From: Scortum barcoo
Lineage: Eukaryota; Chordata; Actinopteri; Centrarchiformes; Terapontidae
NCBI GenBank assembly: GCA_023238725.1
Contig: CM041553.1
Coordinates: 24,443,501 to 24,507,500 of the forward strand
Direction of reading: 5' to 3'
DNA length: 64,000 bases
A model generated the notes under the pieces. It worked only from the letters and a program-made list of their open reading frames with translations. It did not search any database and was not told where the DNA came from. The translations under genes were made by a program, and so were the position numbers. The stretch's first letter is position 1. Each line of letters starts with the position of its first letter. Shown in pieces: positions 12,791 to 25,690 of this stretch.

Positions 12791-13301
12791 TACAGATGGG
12801 TGACAGATTAAAGTAAAAACCTGAATGCTTGACCCCTGCAGTGAGGGGGATCTGTTGGCTCTGTTGTGCTGTGGGGGACATCTTGCTGGCATGGCTTGGG
12901 TCCATTCATCTCCTTAGAGGGGAGGGTCACTGCAAATCAATACAAAGTTACTGTAAGTGATCATCTTTATCCTCTGAAGCATTTCCATTCTGATGGGAGT
13001 GGTCTCTTCCGGGATGACAATACTATCATACATCGTGCACAAAGGGTCACTGAATACTTTGTTGAGGGCTGTGGGCTTCACAGTCACCACATCTCAACCC
13101 AACTTGGAACATCTATGGGACAGATTTTGGAGTTGACGTGTTAGACAGCGCTCTCCACCACCATCATCAAAACACCAAATGAAGGTATATCTTTTGGAAT
13201 AACAGTGTTCATCCTTCGGAGACACTTGGATAACCAATGCCAAAAAGCACTGAAGACAGACCCTATATGTTGGTTTTTTTGTTAATTTGTCACTTTCTGT
13301 A
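12791..13301 (+). mobile_element. Tc1/mariner-derived element, internally deleted and dead
   Basis: TA dinucleotides at 12791-12792 and 13300-13301 bracket imperfect inverted repeats of about 28 bp (left begins CAGATGGGTGACAG, right ends GTCACTTTCTG). The interior is a degraded Tc1-like DD34E transposase in + orientation. The second-Asp motif survives as FRDDN (about 13007-13021). The region that in intact relatives reads SP-D-LNPIEHLWE is recognisable in the DNA (TCAACCCAACTTGGAACATCTATGGGA split over 13093-13120) but frameshifted. The short length and the missing first catalytic Asp region mean it cannot encode a functional enzyme. The family was recognised from memory of fish Tc1 relatives. 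Confidence 0.85.
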
Positions 13302-13997
13302 TTGCGCCAAGATAAGTGGATGAACTTTGTTGTTGCTCTGGTGCGACCAGGCCTTAAAGGATTTATTCACAGTTGGTCAGCTCTGTTTTTAAAAGAAAAG
13401 TAAGCTGCTCTTTTGTATATTAAAACAGGTCTGCCTGCTGTAGTCAGATCCTTTCCTAGAATGTCAGTAATGGAGGACAAAAAGCAGTTCAGATGTTCAT
13501 ATGGACTCTTGAAGAAATGGCGAGACACAGCAGTATAACAATATCATGGTAAAGATACAGCACTCATCATGCACAAGAGATCGAATAAACCAATAATGCA
13601 GTTTCTTCCAGTGGGAACAGCTAAAGCACAAGTCTAAACTTCACTTTTATGAATTAGTGAACAAAACTGTAGATGCATGTTTCTTTGAATCTGCAGTTCT
13701 TATAAACCTGGAGTCTGTTCGGATGTAGAAGCAGGTCTTTAATCCAAATCCTGCCCGTAACTGTCACCGAACCCTTGAGAGAGGCCTAATCTTTTGATCA
13801 CTCATAATGGAAGAACAATTATACCCCATAACAATGTATGTGCACTGTAGTCGCCACCTGGGTGTGTGGGATATGTCATAATGTGTTATGTTAGTCACTG
13901 CCCCTCTGACAGCTCATGTCAATAGGTGGGTGATACAGCTGTCATCATATTGTGGTGTGAATGAGCTTGGCTCGGCTGTGTGAGTCTGTGTATTTGC
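13302..13997. other. Intergenic sequence, nothing recognised
   Basis: Unique-looking mixed sequence without coding signal. Confidence 0.55.
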
Positions 13998-14550
13998 TGT
14001 GTGTGTGTGTGTGTGTGAGAGAGAGAGTGAGTGTGTGAGTCTGCAGTCCCAGACGGAAGCCCAGAGGACAGATGGTGGGTTCAGACGCAGACTGACACAC
14101 CGTAACCAAGCGATTACACACTCAATGACTCCCCCTGAGAGAGAGAGAGGAGAGAGAGAGAGAGTGGGGGTGGCGAAAATGGCGAGAAAAAGAAGTGGGG
14201 AAGAGGGATGGAGGGAAGAGATGAGGGAGAAAGAAAAGTAAAGAGGGTGGGATTGGATCAATGCGTGAGAAGTGTAGGATGTCTGAAAAGGTGGGTGTCA
14301 CGTTTTTCATTTGCAAAGCTGTCGATTTAAAAAAACGGGGAGAAAAGAGAAGTGAATGATGAAGAGGGGAGATGAAGAGAGTCAGATGGATGAAAAAAAA
14401 CAAGTTGAAATGAGAGGAGGAAATGGGAGGACGAGGGGGAGGAGGGGGAGGAGGGGTAAGGGGCCCTGTACCAATAGCAAGGCGAGATGAGGAAGAGGAT
14501 GTAATGGATGGATAGAGAGAGACACAAGTCTTTAGGGACACTGGATTACA
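13998..14550. repeat. (GT)n(GA)n followed by a purine-rich tract
   Basis: (GT)10 then (GA)n at 13998-14040, another (GA)n at 14138-14164, and an almost continuous purine strand to about 14520 with G-quadruplex potential at 14435-14456. Long ORFs on the minus strand (Ser/Pro/Phe-rich) merely translate the pyrimidine strand. Confidence 0.9.
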
Positions 14551-16190
14551 TGATAGCCAATTAGAGCAAAGGATGTTGGAAACTCCCCTGATGAAACTGA
14601 TATGTGATTGGTTCAGGGTTTATTATGCTCGCTGAGCTATCGTTGCCTCTTTAATACACTCAGATGCACACACATACACGGTCGGAGATTAGATTTGGTA
14701 AATTTTAAACCAGTGATGCTTTTTGTTTGGCACATGACACGGCGGTGTTGTGGATCCGTCTTTACCAACGAGATTTATTCCAGTAATGCGTCACAGCTGA
14801 TGTATAATCTGTGCAGCTGCCTGTGTGTACCTCTGCCCACAGGACACACTATTTACAGCAGCGAGCCAGACCAAAAACACACCCCTCCACACACACGCAC
14901 ACACTACCACCACCACCCGAGTCTAGCCCGACCCAGGTCAGGTCAAACGGGATCATGGGAAACCATTCCCGTGGCCCTTCTCACCTTTTTCATCTCAGAG
15001 CGTCTCAAAAACATCCCAGACATCGTGCTCTCTGCTCTCCTTCACTTCCTCTGTCTTCACACACATTTTTAAGTCAAACCCTTGTTCCCCCCCCTGCTCT
15101 GACACGACAGTAGCCACAGAAGAAGCTGCCATGGTGCTGTTAATGGTAATAGGATGGATTTTGAGTTTTAACACTATTACATGCATGCTTGTCTTTATTA
15201 AAACAAGATGATTATGTTGTATTGACGTTCAACTTTACTTTACCGTTTTACTGAGGGCTGAAACAATCAAGTAAAATATTTTCTTCTGAGTGAAACAAGA
15301 CTAAATTGTTTCTCTTTGACAAAGATAAAATGTCCAGTCGACTAAAAACCTTGAAGAGGAACTCTGCATTAAATGCAATGTACACATAATCAGAGGTTGG
15401 CATGTAATTTTAATACAAATTAAAATAAAAAGTAAAAATGACATCTTCTGTTTCCAAGTTTGGTCCAACCAAATTCTCTGATCCCTCCATAACTGTGACC
15501 AAATAGCCAAGACTACGACGTCTATTTCATACGTCAGCTGAGGCGCCAACTACAGCAAAGCACTGGAGCCAAGTAATTTGTTCCTCTGAGACATGGCTAG
15601 TGGTAACGTGTATATACAGCAAGTCTGATAAAAGCCAGTAGACAAAGATGTGAACGAGATTTATTTTAACACTAAGGGAAAGATGAAATCTGAAAATAAC
15701 TTCCAAAATGCAGGTTTGCATAGTTAGTGAAGGATATTTTATAAACTGAAGCAAATGTTTCAGTTGTTCCAGGATACGTTACAAGAAAACTACTTGGTGG
15801 TGGAGCTGAAGAGAAATATTCTCACGCAGTAAAAGTATGCTGTGTCATACTCTGTTTCCCAGTATAAACTCATGAAAAAGCAGTAATTTCACCTAATCTG
15901 CACATCCTGGTTACCGTGTACTTAAGTACTACTTTTATTTGTATGGTATTTCTGGTTTTAAATGACGCTGTGACCCAATCTGACATCATGTGTTGCATTT
16001 TACTGCTACTTTTCTGATCTGTTTCTTTCTTGGACATTTTTGATTTGGTGCAATATTTTTTCATATTTTCATTATTTTAAGCCCAGATAAGAAGTACGAA
16101 ATGCACTAAATATGTAAACTATGTAAAATGCACTCGTTTTGTTTATTTTGTTGTGGTTTGCCTTATTTTTTGTATTTCATGCACCAAGGT
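14551..16190. other. Intergenic sequence, nothing recognised
   Basis: Only a CA-rich patch at 14876-14905 and AT-rich DNA after 15160. No gene or clear repeat. Confidence 0.55.
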
Positions 16191-16194
16191 TTGA

Positions 16195-16275
16195 GAGAAC
16201 CTTAATTTCTATTCTCTGTATGTCCTGTACATGCTGCAGAATTTGGACAATAAAGCAGACTTTGACTTTTGAAGT
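16195..16275 (+). repeat. LINE/SINE-like 3' tail
   Basis: The string TGTCCTGTACATGC...TTGGACAATAAAGCAGACTTTGACTTTTGA resembles the 3' end of fish non-LTR elements, which terminate in CAATAAAG followed by short GACTTT repeats. It is a short fragment and the assignment is weak. Confidence 0.35.
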
Positions 16276-16479
16276 AAAAGATAAGAAGTGTACAATTAAT
16301 GATATTTAACCCACAGTTATTAAGATATTACATTACTTGTGTGCTTAATTTTTGTCAAATACACTATAATTAAGCCATTTAAAGGTGCTGTTCAGATTCA
16401 GTTTGGTTTTATGTTTTATGAACTACAAACCAACACCTCTGTGCCTTCTGGGCTAACATGGCGCTCTACGACATGACTG

Positions 16480-16760
16480 ATGAAGCCAGGTATTTCCTCA
16501 GTACAGCTTTATTCGTTTGGGCAGGGGGCCAGTAATGAAGAGGGCCTTCCCCTCCTTTCACGTCACCACAGAGTCTTGGTGAAACTTTAAATCCGGCCCC
16601 CGTGTGGACTTTTGAAGCCGCCGGAGCAGATATTTACAGATTGAGGGATTAGTAAGATAGCTCTTATTAAAACTGAGTCCTCATCACTTGACTGTCATTC
16701 TATTTAATCATTACTAAATGGACTCATTAAATTCCTCCTCTAAAGTGTTTCCCTTCAAAC
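16480..16760. promoter_or_regulatory. Candidate regulatory block
   Basis: Non-repetitive sequence with CAGTAATGAAGAGGG, TTTCACGTCACC, CTCTTATTAAAAC, TTTAATCATTACTAAATGG and CATTAAATTCC. It is rich in TAAT cores and does not resemble the repeats around it. Confidence 0.35.
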
Positions 16761-17204
16761 TGCGCGGCTTTGATGTGCCCCGCAGACGCACACGCTAACA
16801 CACACATTTAAACACGCAGACACACTGCACTGACCGAGTCTATTCAAGGGACTTTTATCAAATGTAATTTATCGACTCTCTAATGCGACCAGGACTTGTG
16901 ATGCAGTTAATTCTCCAAGAAGGATTAGTTCGGTGTGTGTGTGTTATACTGGAGTGCTGTTGTGAAAAGGGCATTTTATTTTGGTGTGCAACTGCAGATT
17001 TATGAAATATGTTGGGGGTTTTTTTCCTAAATCTTTAATAAACTGAATGTTACACACCGCAGAACACAACCATTTACAGTAATTGTATTTTTGGTTGGCA
17101 TGTTTTGGACAAACTATAAACGACTTGCATTCATTCTTCTTAATGATCAAACGAAGACAAACTGGACTCAAAGTTGTGGACAATTTGCATTTATTTGTTA
17201 TATC

Positions 17205-17705
17205 GAAACATTTGTGATCCGTTCGATTGATCTACGACTTCGGTCCAGACTGAACTCTCTCAATCACTATTGGAGGGATTTCCAAAAGGCTGTTTGCCAG
17301 AGGATGTAAACAATAAAGACTTTGATCATTTTCCAAGATTTTTCCATGAGGTTGATATTTTTTGGTTTTAAAATAAAAATTGTGAGCTTTATCACCATAA
17401 AATTTGCTGCACACATTGATGCTCCTCCTCAGGATGAATTGCAATAACTTGAGTGATCCCTTCATGATCCATACAGCGCCACCATCAGGTAAAAATTAGG
17501 CAAATATTTGATTTATGACCGAATACCTGCAAAACTAATGATGCATCCATTTCCGTACTCTTAGTTTTGTGCTAATTAGGAAATGTTCGCATGATGGTGA
17601 ACGTGGTAAACATTACAGCTGCTAAATCTCAGCATGCCGACGGTATCACTGAGCTCAAAGTGCCACTGTGCCTGCAGCCTAACAGAGCTGCTAGCTGTAG
17701 ACTTT
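17205..17705 (+). repeat. Interspersed repeat, copy 1 (family A)
   Basis: Shares strings with the copies at 36.2, 60.9 and 63.3 kb: TCAGGATGAATTGCAATAACTT, GCGCCACCATCAGGT, the phrase ending ACCTGCAAAACTAATGA, AGCATG..., and AGAGCTGCTAGCTGTAGACT. It resembles a very abundant family of percomorph genomes known to me only by its sequence; its class (non-autonomous DNA element or SINE-like) is not determined here. An insertion of about 100 bp of unrelated AT-rich sequence separates the first subunit from the rest. Confidence 0.7.
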
Positions 17706-17729
17706 TTAATGCATAAGTGCCATAGCTTC

Positions 17730-18180
17730 AATTGAAGTGCTTTTCAGAGGGCGTTTTGAAATGGCTGTCAGTAAATAATGTAGTCAAAGAGTGTCTTTTA
17801 ATAACGGAGGCCCCTCGTCGTCCTCTTCTCACCTTCCTCAGCTCTCGATTGTTTTTTGCTTTATTCAAACCCCTCTCCTCCCGTCGTCCCCTGCTCTCCT
17901 CGTCCTCGCCCACTGTCTCTCCTTTCCATCGCAGCCGAAACGGGTCGTTGACGGTTAATAGATTTAGCCTGCTGTACCGCTGGAGAGACAATGAGAGAAC
18001 CATCAATTTATCCGCCGTTTAACTGCTCCAATCTAACCTCCGTAAACTCACCCGGTGAAACTCATTTCTGTGTTTCCTCGCCAATCTGAAAAGCTATCAT
18101 CTCGCTAATCTTGGGCTTTCAATTCGCCGGGGGGACGGGGGGGGAGGGGGAGTCGGACCAATCCCGGATCTCGGAGATGA
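17730..18180. promoter_or_regulatory. Candidate regulatory block directly after repeat copy 1
   Basis: Contains GTCAGTAAATAATG, CTCTCGATTG, GACGGTTAATAGATTTAGCC, CAATGAGAGAACCATCAATTTA and ATCTCGCTAATCTTGGGC, and ends in a G-rich run (18129-18150) with G-quadruplex potential. CpG content is above that of its surroundings. Confidence 0.35.
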
Positions 18181-18820
18181 TCTGTTAGCCTGGCGTAAAT
18201 GTTTATAACACGGGGCAATCTCCAGGGTTTATACGTTGATGCACATGCACACGTCCAGTCATACACACAGACACACACTTCCTTTTTTTTTTTTTTTCCA
18301 TCCTGTGTGTCTCTCTCTCTCCTCTCTCTCTCTCGCCCTCTCCGGGGCATTTATAGGGATGTGAAAGCTGTTATTGGGCAGGTCAGTGGAGTGGAACTGT
18401 CAGATAATAGGCTAGTTACCGTGGCAGCACATGAATGAGGGATGGAACGGAGGAGGGAGACAGAGGGAATAGAAACGCTCAACTCACTCCTTAATCAGAA
18501 GGTAAACTGGAAATCTGGGGAGTTTAGACTCCCCGCTGAAACAGAGAGAGGAGGGGGAGCAAAGGGGGGCAGAAAAGGGGGAAGAAAAGTAAGCGAGGGA
18601 GCGAGATAGAGGATGACAAAGGGAGGAGGACAGAGGAAATGTGAATGGGCATGGAGCAAAGATAAAGATACGGAGCTAGAGAGAGAGAGAGCTTATTACC
18701 ATTCCCAGGGAGCCAGGTGTTTATTTCTCTATTTGTAAACGCCGGCTTCATTACCCAGAGTTCAACAGGAGCAGGCTGAGCTGCGGCAGTATCAAGGTCA
18801 GACTAATCAGACGGCGAATA
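18181..18820. promoter_or_regulatory. Candidate regulatory blocks separated by simple sequence
   Basis: Holds non-repetitive pieces at 18340-18440 (GCATTTATAGGG, GCTGTTATTGGGCAG, GATAATAGGCTAG) and 18690-18810 (GCTTATTACCATTCCC...), separated by poly-T, (TC)n and a purine-rich tract (18535-18690). Confidence 0.28.
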
Positions 18821-20340
18821 GGAAGAAAGACAGAAGAGGGAACACCAAATTATGTAATGTGTCTCCTCTGCTGCTCCTGGGCCCTTCATCCTTGCCATCT
18901 CCTATCTCCTGTCTCCGGTCCTCCCTCCCTCCCTCCCTCCCCTCAACGCCTCCTCTCAGCCCGCTCACCCTCCAGCTCCCTCGCTCTGCGGTCCACAGGG
19001 AGCAGAACTCTTCAGATCGTCCCCCCCACTTTTTCCTCTGATGGAGACTGACAAAGTCTGCGTAGTAGAATGACACTTGTTTGTACGTCTGTGTGTGCAT
19101 ATCCTCAATTTGTTTGAAGCATTAGCTGCCATGCTCTGCAAAACCTTTGCTTTGTTGCGTATATGCACCTATTTTCACCATCAGAGCCTCGAGGAAAGGG
19201 TTTGTACCTTCGCGTTTATGTGTTTAGGATGACTTTATGTTTAAATTGGAAGTGAGAAACTCGCAAAGCGCAGAGTGGGCACCATGTAGTCAAACAGCTG
19301 GTGAAAAAAAATAGAGATCCAAGTTTTCAAATTAGCCAGAAATGTCAGGAATAACAACAACAATTCAGTCAGAGACCTTTACTTTGAGGAGTTTACCTCC
19401 TTTAAGGCAAATTATCACAGAGGTTGATGAGCAGAGAAGTCAAATCTAAGTGTATAACTATTTGCAGGAGCTGTCAAAACATTCGAGTAGCAGCGAGAAT
19501 TGTACTGGGAGAACAAATCCCCCGTTAAGAAACATGCAAGACTGTTTGAAATGATACGAAGAGCAGAGAGAGAGGAGGAGGAGGAGGATGTGGTAGAATC
19601 TGCATGAGTGTATCAGTAGATTAATGGTGAAAGGTTTGTTATAAAAGGCCCTGTTATACACTTGTATGTATGAATATGATTGGACAAACCCAGTGGTAGC
19701 CAAATAGTAGATGACAGGGTCTGAAATAAGCACCAGCCGCCTGCCAAATGTGGGTAAATTCTTGACAGTGATGGGTAAAATCAAAACAGAAAGACACATT
19801 TAGTGTTTGTGTTAGTGATCGGACAGAGCTACACATCTGAAAGTAAATGCTATTTAAAAAACACCATTGGCTGTAGAACCCCATTTGTTTTGATTGACAG
19901 TCAAAGTTCCACCAATCAGGAGATGCCCACACACAGACATACACGCCCACTCATTAATGCTTGTGTATACGATTGCAATTTAATCTGACTTTGAAACAAA
20001 GATGAGATAACTGCATTATGACACAGTTTCTACATCATAATCCTCAATCTAATCAGCCTGGGTTTGGAAAAGTTTGCTTTTTCATTGTCAATAAGCACAA
20101 TGTTTTGCCAGTTCAGAACAGACTGCACCATTTTCTCTCCATTTTAAGCTTCAAACTGTGTGTGTGACCTCGGTGCAGTCACTTTTTGACCCTGTGTCGG
20201 AGTATTGTTGTTTTCACCATCCCAAACAGGCCAAACTAGACAGGTAAACACTCCAGAGCTCAAATAAACCACTCGAATCAAGCTTGGTGTGATTACACCC
20301 TCAAGTATGAATTATGGTTTGGTATGTGAAGGTATCTGGG
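18821..20340. other. Intergenic sequence with a pyrimidine tract
   Basis: (CCCT)n-like sequence at 18918-18942. Otherwise no feature recognised; ORFs over 18850-19100 are reading the biased tract. Confidence 0.55.
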
Positions 20341-20814
20341 TATCTGTATGCTTGTGGGTGTGTGTTCAGATAAGAAAAGCTTTTTTTTTTTTCTCGTGAC
20401 TCCACAAGGTATTGTAATAATCACAGATTCTTTTGATGTCCCGGACTTGAAAAAGCCTCTCAACAGGCCTGTTCTCCAAACTGCTAATCTCTCAAAGGTA
20501 GTGAAGAGAAGAGGCAGGAGGAAGAAAGGAACAAGTAATGAGGAAAGAAGGGGTGGAGGACCGGAGAGCGGCGGTTGGACGAGGAGATCAGTGAGAAGAA
20601 GGAGGCCAGACTCGCGGAGAGATGGAGGAAGAGAAGGGCAGAAATGGGAAAATGAATGAGAGGAAAAGTGATAAGAACTCTTGCTTTTGAACTTGAAGAG
20701 CTTAATTTGAAATGTCAGGGCTATACCCCCCCCCACCACCACCTGACCACCACCACCACCACCGTCCTCCCACCTCCTCTCTCTTTCCCGCCGCACTCCC
20801 TCTTCTCAGAAGTC
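20341..20814. other. Poly-T, purine-rich tract and (CCA)n
   Basis: T12 at 20380-20391, a purine-rich strand from about 20500 to 20660, and C/CCA repeats at 20726-20763. No gene. Confidence 0.7.
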
Positions 20815-21010
20815 CCTGTTGTGCAGTAGTGTGGATTAAAATAATTAAACAGGCTCTGTTTTAATTAAGACAATAAAGCCGGGAGTCTCTAGGTAAGACC
20901 TGGGAGAGATTGAGAGAGGGAGCGGGTGAGGGAGGGGGAAGATAAAGTGGTCTAACGACAGAGGCGGGATGATAGGAGGTACAGAGGGATTTACATTATC
21001 TTCATTACTT
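20815..21010. promoter_or_regulatory. Candidate regulatory block
   Basis: GGATTAAAATAATTAAACAGG, TTTTAATTAAGACAATAAAG and TTTACATTATC give a dense set of homeodomain cores next to a purine tract. There is no coding signal. Confidence 0.28.
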
Positions 21011-21289
21011 ATCTATCTTGTCTATTTCTAGGCATGAGATTGCATTATCATTCTCTACATAAGTATGTTTGCACTGGTCCTCAATGTACCAAACCCTGTG
21101 CGTGTCTTTTTGTGTGTGTGGGATAGGTGTCGAGGGCTGCTTGTTTAATGACTTAGGCCTGTATGTGAGCATGAATGTATAAATGCATTTATATTGCTTT
21201 TTTCCCCCTCCGCCTTTGAAGCGTGCATCCCTGCGTGTTCCCGCGCTGCGCACGTGTGTGTGTGTGTGTGCATCTTTATTTCGTCTCCC

Positions 21290-21440
21290 TCTCAGCCTGC
21301 TAATGAAATATTTATTTATTTCTCGGAGCCAGGGCGCCGGGTGGCGAGAAACTCAAATGAAATGTCATATCTCATTGTGTCTCCCCGTGAGGAGGAGGAG
21401 GAGGACGGAGGGAATAGAGGAACAGAATTGCTACTGAATT
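21290..21440. promoter_or_regulatory. Candidate regulatory block
   Basis: CTGCTAATGAAATATTTATT, TTTCTCGGAGCCAGGG and CTCAAATGAAATGTCATATC form a short non-repetitive unit between (GT)n at 21253-21271 and (GA)n at 21505-21535. Confidence 0.28.
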
Positions 21441-21503
21441 ATATACGGAGGATTCAGAGGGGAGTGATTACAGGACGAAGAGGGAGGGGACATGACGGGA
21501 GAC

Positions 21504-21504
<1 letters not shown>

Positions 21505-21535
<31 letters not shown>
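21505..21535. repeat. (GA)n microsatellite
   Basis: A pure GA tract of about 30 bp within a longer purine-rich stretch (21385-21560). Confidence 0.95.
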
Positions 21536-21538
<3 letters not shown>

Positions 21539-21559
21539 CGAGGGAGGGGAGAAACAAGT

Positions 21560-24500
21560 CATTCATCTCCCATCACTTATTGTTGTGTGCGTCGTGTTGT
21601 TTCCGTCACGTCGTCAGCCTGCGGTTCTGAGCTTCAGATGCTGAACTCTGACTGCTGTTGTACTCGTGCATGCGCGCACACGCTGAAGTGAGCCTCAGCA
21701 GTGGTATAACACAGCCCATCTAGTCGTACCAGAGGGACCGGCTACTGCTTATCTAGTAGTAGCTGTTATCATAGCACTGAGCACATAAATACACACACAC
21801 ACACACACTGGGCTTCGCCACCAACCCGGAGGAGATTAGAACTTCTTAATCTTCTCTCTTCCCTACTTGTGTTGCACAAACATGCACAAACACACACTCA
21901 AACGCGCTGAGCTGTTTCCCAACACGAGACTCTCGAGAGGGACGACGACGAACTGCGACGCATGAAGCCACGAGACCAACAGAAAGTGTCAGAATGATTT
22001 TTTGCTAGCCTGGCATGTTTGTCTACTTTAACTGTACAATAAGATGACCAGTGAAGAAGTGCGTAACACAACTGGCCTTTAGAAACAGATAACACTTTGT
22101 ACAGATGTGGGAAAAATGCATTGAAGTTTTTATCAATCAGTACTTAGTTTGGACAGAGTAGAGCTTATCATCAAATGTAATCGATGCAAAACTTTTTGAA
22201 GGAAAAAAAACAACTAAATAAAGACAAGCCTTTCTGCAAACAAAACCTCTGCTGATATTCTGAAAACCACATTTAAGACTAAAGAATTGCTTCAAAATCA
22301 GTTAATTATTTCGACATGTTGGTGCGTTTACTTATTGTTGGTGTAAACTGTTTTCCTGTTGCTTAGTTGTTCAACATTATCTGCATTGTCTGCTCTGAGT
22401 GCATGTGCAGTGGAGCGGAGCCTTTGCAGGAGCAGCGATTGAAGCTCCGTCAAATACTCTGCTCTGATTGGTTGTTTTGATTCAGGTGTGGTGGATTCTT
22501 GTCAAATGGCCTCAGAGGCAGCAGGTGGAGTTGGAGATTATCAGTCTCATGTACTACTGTCAGGACTTAAGACAGTTTTAGCACACACAGACTAAAAGTT
22601 ATTTTTAAATAAGTTCCCTTTTTTCTACTTTAAATGTGTAGATCTGGCTGGAGAAGAGGGCAGAGTTTTTAATAAAATCATCAATAATCAAATGCTGGTC
22701 TGAAAGAAAACATAAAAACGTAGGTAATGCTAGCTCACTGCCCCTGTCGATCATGTGGCCCCTTGCTTTGCAGGTCTTTGCAGGCCCCTAAGAGTCTCCG
22801 TCCCCTTGAGAGCTTCTCAACATGGCCATCGTCTCCCTGGGCCTTTCTCACGACCCTTCACGTCTGCACCGCAGGTGCAAAAACACGCCGGTAAACAAAC
22901 AAATAAGCTGTGAAAACAAACGCAGGCTAATGACGGGACAGCTGCGCTCCGCTCACCGGGGTTCTCTCCATTAGTTAAATGCTTCTTTATGACTTTCCCT
23001 GAAGGAGTTAACGTGTCAGGGAGCGAGAGTGAGAGAGCGTTAACACCTCAGCGTTCAGCATGGCACAAGTCTGAGCTGATTCTCCATCTGTTTCAATGAA
23101 GGCCACATATAAACACACTTAAACTGCACTAAAAGAAGGAAAAACACTCCAAGCAGAGAAGTTGTCAGAAAGCTAAGTGTGCATTTTAAATCTGTTGCAG
23201 GATGAAATTTAGTCATTTAGTGCATTTTAAATAAATAAATTAAAAAAAGACTTTTTTTTTTTTTGGTTTTGTGTTTTACTTGTTATGGTTTCTATGTTTA
23301 TTTTCTAGTTATAATTTTAAAGAAAAATGCATACATGTGCAAATTCTTTCTGCAGAGCTCTGCAGTGAACCACTTAGTGAAAGCTGTAAATATTCAGGCT
23401 ATCAGCAGCAGAAGAGCACGACCAAAGAAACCATCTGCAACGACACACTGACACCCTCAGCTCTGTTCACAGGTGGGAGACTGGGGCTGATTTGGACAAA
23501 GTTACGTCAGCGTGTAAAACAGAGAACAGATGCAGCGGGAGACCTTTTACTTTCTATACAAACAGTCACAAAAAAAAACAACAAAAAAAACACTCCACCC
23601 TTTAGGACGTTAATATTTCAGTCTGGAATCACCAATAAAATACTGGGGCTATATTTGGGGCTAAAACGTCAGTCTGAAATGAATTTTGTGGGTAAGAATA
23701 TTGCTTCTCTGCACTCAGGCCAGGGGCAAGAAATGAGACTGTCACACGCGCAATATTCAATAACGAAATCCCATCATCCTCCACTGCAGGCCAACCCTAA
23801 AACTATGCCAGTCAGCCACTGACACTTCCTGGAGTTGAAGAAATAATTTGCAGAGTTGAGGTCTTTCAGTTCCTCTTTGGTGAGGTCAGGCTGTAACCTA
23901 CTTATACTTTGCATTTCTGCCCAAAGCTTTTGAGAAGTTGCTTTGAAATGTACATGATAATTTAATTCCACGAAGATCAAATGTTAGTTTCAAAGAAAAC
24001 AAAGCCAAACATCAGGATAAATCACACATAGATAGATCGCAGACAAAGTATCAGCCGCTAAATCAAATACATAATGAAGCAAAGACGTATTTTAATTGTT
24101 AGTCTGACCCAAGATTAGAAGTTTTAACCAGCACTTGCCATTAAAAGCTTGTGAAGGCTTTTTTATGCCTAATTCATTTCTGACTTTTAACACTTCAAAC
24201 GAAAAGTAATTATTTGAACACCGACACTAATTATGGAGCAATGGCAGCACAAACAATTAGGATGTGGACCTGGAGAAAGAAAATCAGTAGTTAAAAATTT
24301 GAACAAAGAAGGTGCATGAAGAATAAAGCTGAAGACAAACTGAACAAAACTGCAGAAAGCTTCATCACCGCACATCGAAAAAGGCAAGTTCTCCAGATGT
24401 TGGTCAGAAGATTTTATTTGCACGCCAACACGCCACCTCTCCTTCGTGGGGGACATCAGAGTTTACTAAGAAAGAAGGGATCCGAGGAAGTTAGAGAAAG

Positions 24501-25435
24501 GAGTTTGTGGAGACTGTCCTGTTTAGACACACTTTGCTAATAGCTTCGAAACCTGTGCATGACTATTAGACTGATAAAGCCTGAAAATCACAATGAATTT
24601 TTATTTAACTTCATTAATTCAGCCTGACATTGTGTTCATGTCAGACAACTTCTCGTTTGGAGGGGGTTCTTTAGGTTTGCCCTGACCAATCCACAGTGAG
24701 TGATGTATCCGTCCAGTCAGCATCATTTTCAGGTGTTTTGTAAGCTGAGGCCGTCTTTAATTGGACTTTTTTCACATTGATCTATGAATTATGTCAATTT
24801 GAAGACTTTTCCTGTGAGTCAGCTCACAACATCTTGTACAGCTGCACCGATGTCGATGTTTTCACCAAGTTGGGTCGGGTTTGGATGGTTGATTCAACAC
24901 ATACTTTTGTTGTTTGGGTGGTGCGGACTGGCTCTCTTAATGGCTCGGGTGGGGGTGGGTATTCACTCATGCCTTCAATGGGCACAACACCAGACCTGTT
25001 TGAACTGCTGAATAAATCAGGTTAACTCTGGGAATAAAAAGAAACCAAAATTTAGGTTTTTTTTCCAATGTACATACTGATTTTATTGTATATGCAGGAA
25101 AGTTGCTGTTTACAGTTTTTAGAAACCACAACACTCAAATGGAGCTTTAAATGTTGTCGTCTGAAGACTAAGGGGCCGTTGTATATTACATTAGGTCTGC
25201 ATGTGTTTTTGGTTGCTTGAAAACCTTTTTTTTTCCCCTCTTCTTCTAATAACTCTCTCCAAGTGAATTCTACATTTGCTGCGAGTGCCTATTTTGTGTT
25301 AATGGAGACACAACGATCCTCATTCAAAAATGCTTCTGCTCGGGAAGCGCGAGAGGTTGAAAATGTTCGTCCCCGCTGTTCTGCGAAACACGGTGCAGCG
25401 CGTTGTTTTCTGTTTGACGACATATGCCGGTGTCT
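21560..25435. other. Intergenic sequence, nothing recognised
   Basis: Includes (AC)n at 21790-21809, poly-T near 23250 and poly-A runs at 23569-23591. Some mixed-composition pieces (22740-23060) lack distinctive motifs. No exon found. Confidence 0.5.
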
Positions 25436-25439
25436 GCGC

Positions 25440-25690
25440 TTATCTCATGAATAAAGCGAGGTTAGAATAAAGCCACGCGCAAGGCTGGCCTCAGTCTGGT
25501 GTGCGTGGAAACGGCTGCAGAGCAAGTAATAGCAGCAGGCATGTGGGAGTGTTTAATGGAGAGTGGAGTAATTTGCGCTTTTTAATGATGATTAGAGGAG
25601 GAAATTGGCTCAGATTTACAGTGTCACTCAGCTCTGAGACAGAGGAGGGAGAAAATAGAATAAAGGCCTCTAAATTGTCGGATACTCGTG
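25440..25690. promoter_or_regulatory. Candidate regulatory block
   Basis: Runs from TAAAGCGAGGTTAGAATAAAG to CAGTGTCACTCAGCTCTGAG, with GCAAGTAATAGCAGC, GTGTTTAATGGAG, GTAATTTGCGC and TTTTTAATGATGATTAG. It is non-repetitive and bounded on the right by TG/CG alternating simple sequence. Confidence 0.35.

Noticed and set aside
13914..14541. Several long Ser/Pro/Phe-rich frames on the minus strand
   Set aside because: Products of the (GT)n(GA)n and purine tract at this position, not genes.
16440..16500. ATGGCGCTCTACGACATG start followed by CCAG/GTATTT, resembling a first coding exon
   Set aside because: The frame gives only about 15 residues before the putative donor, has no similarity I recognise and no partner exon.
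23271..23822. 183-codon + strand frame
   Set aside because: Lys/Thr/Ser-rich translation of AT-rich sequence with poly-A runs. No domain and no splice or promoter support.
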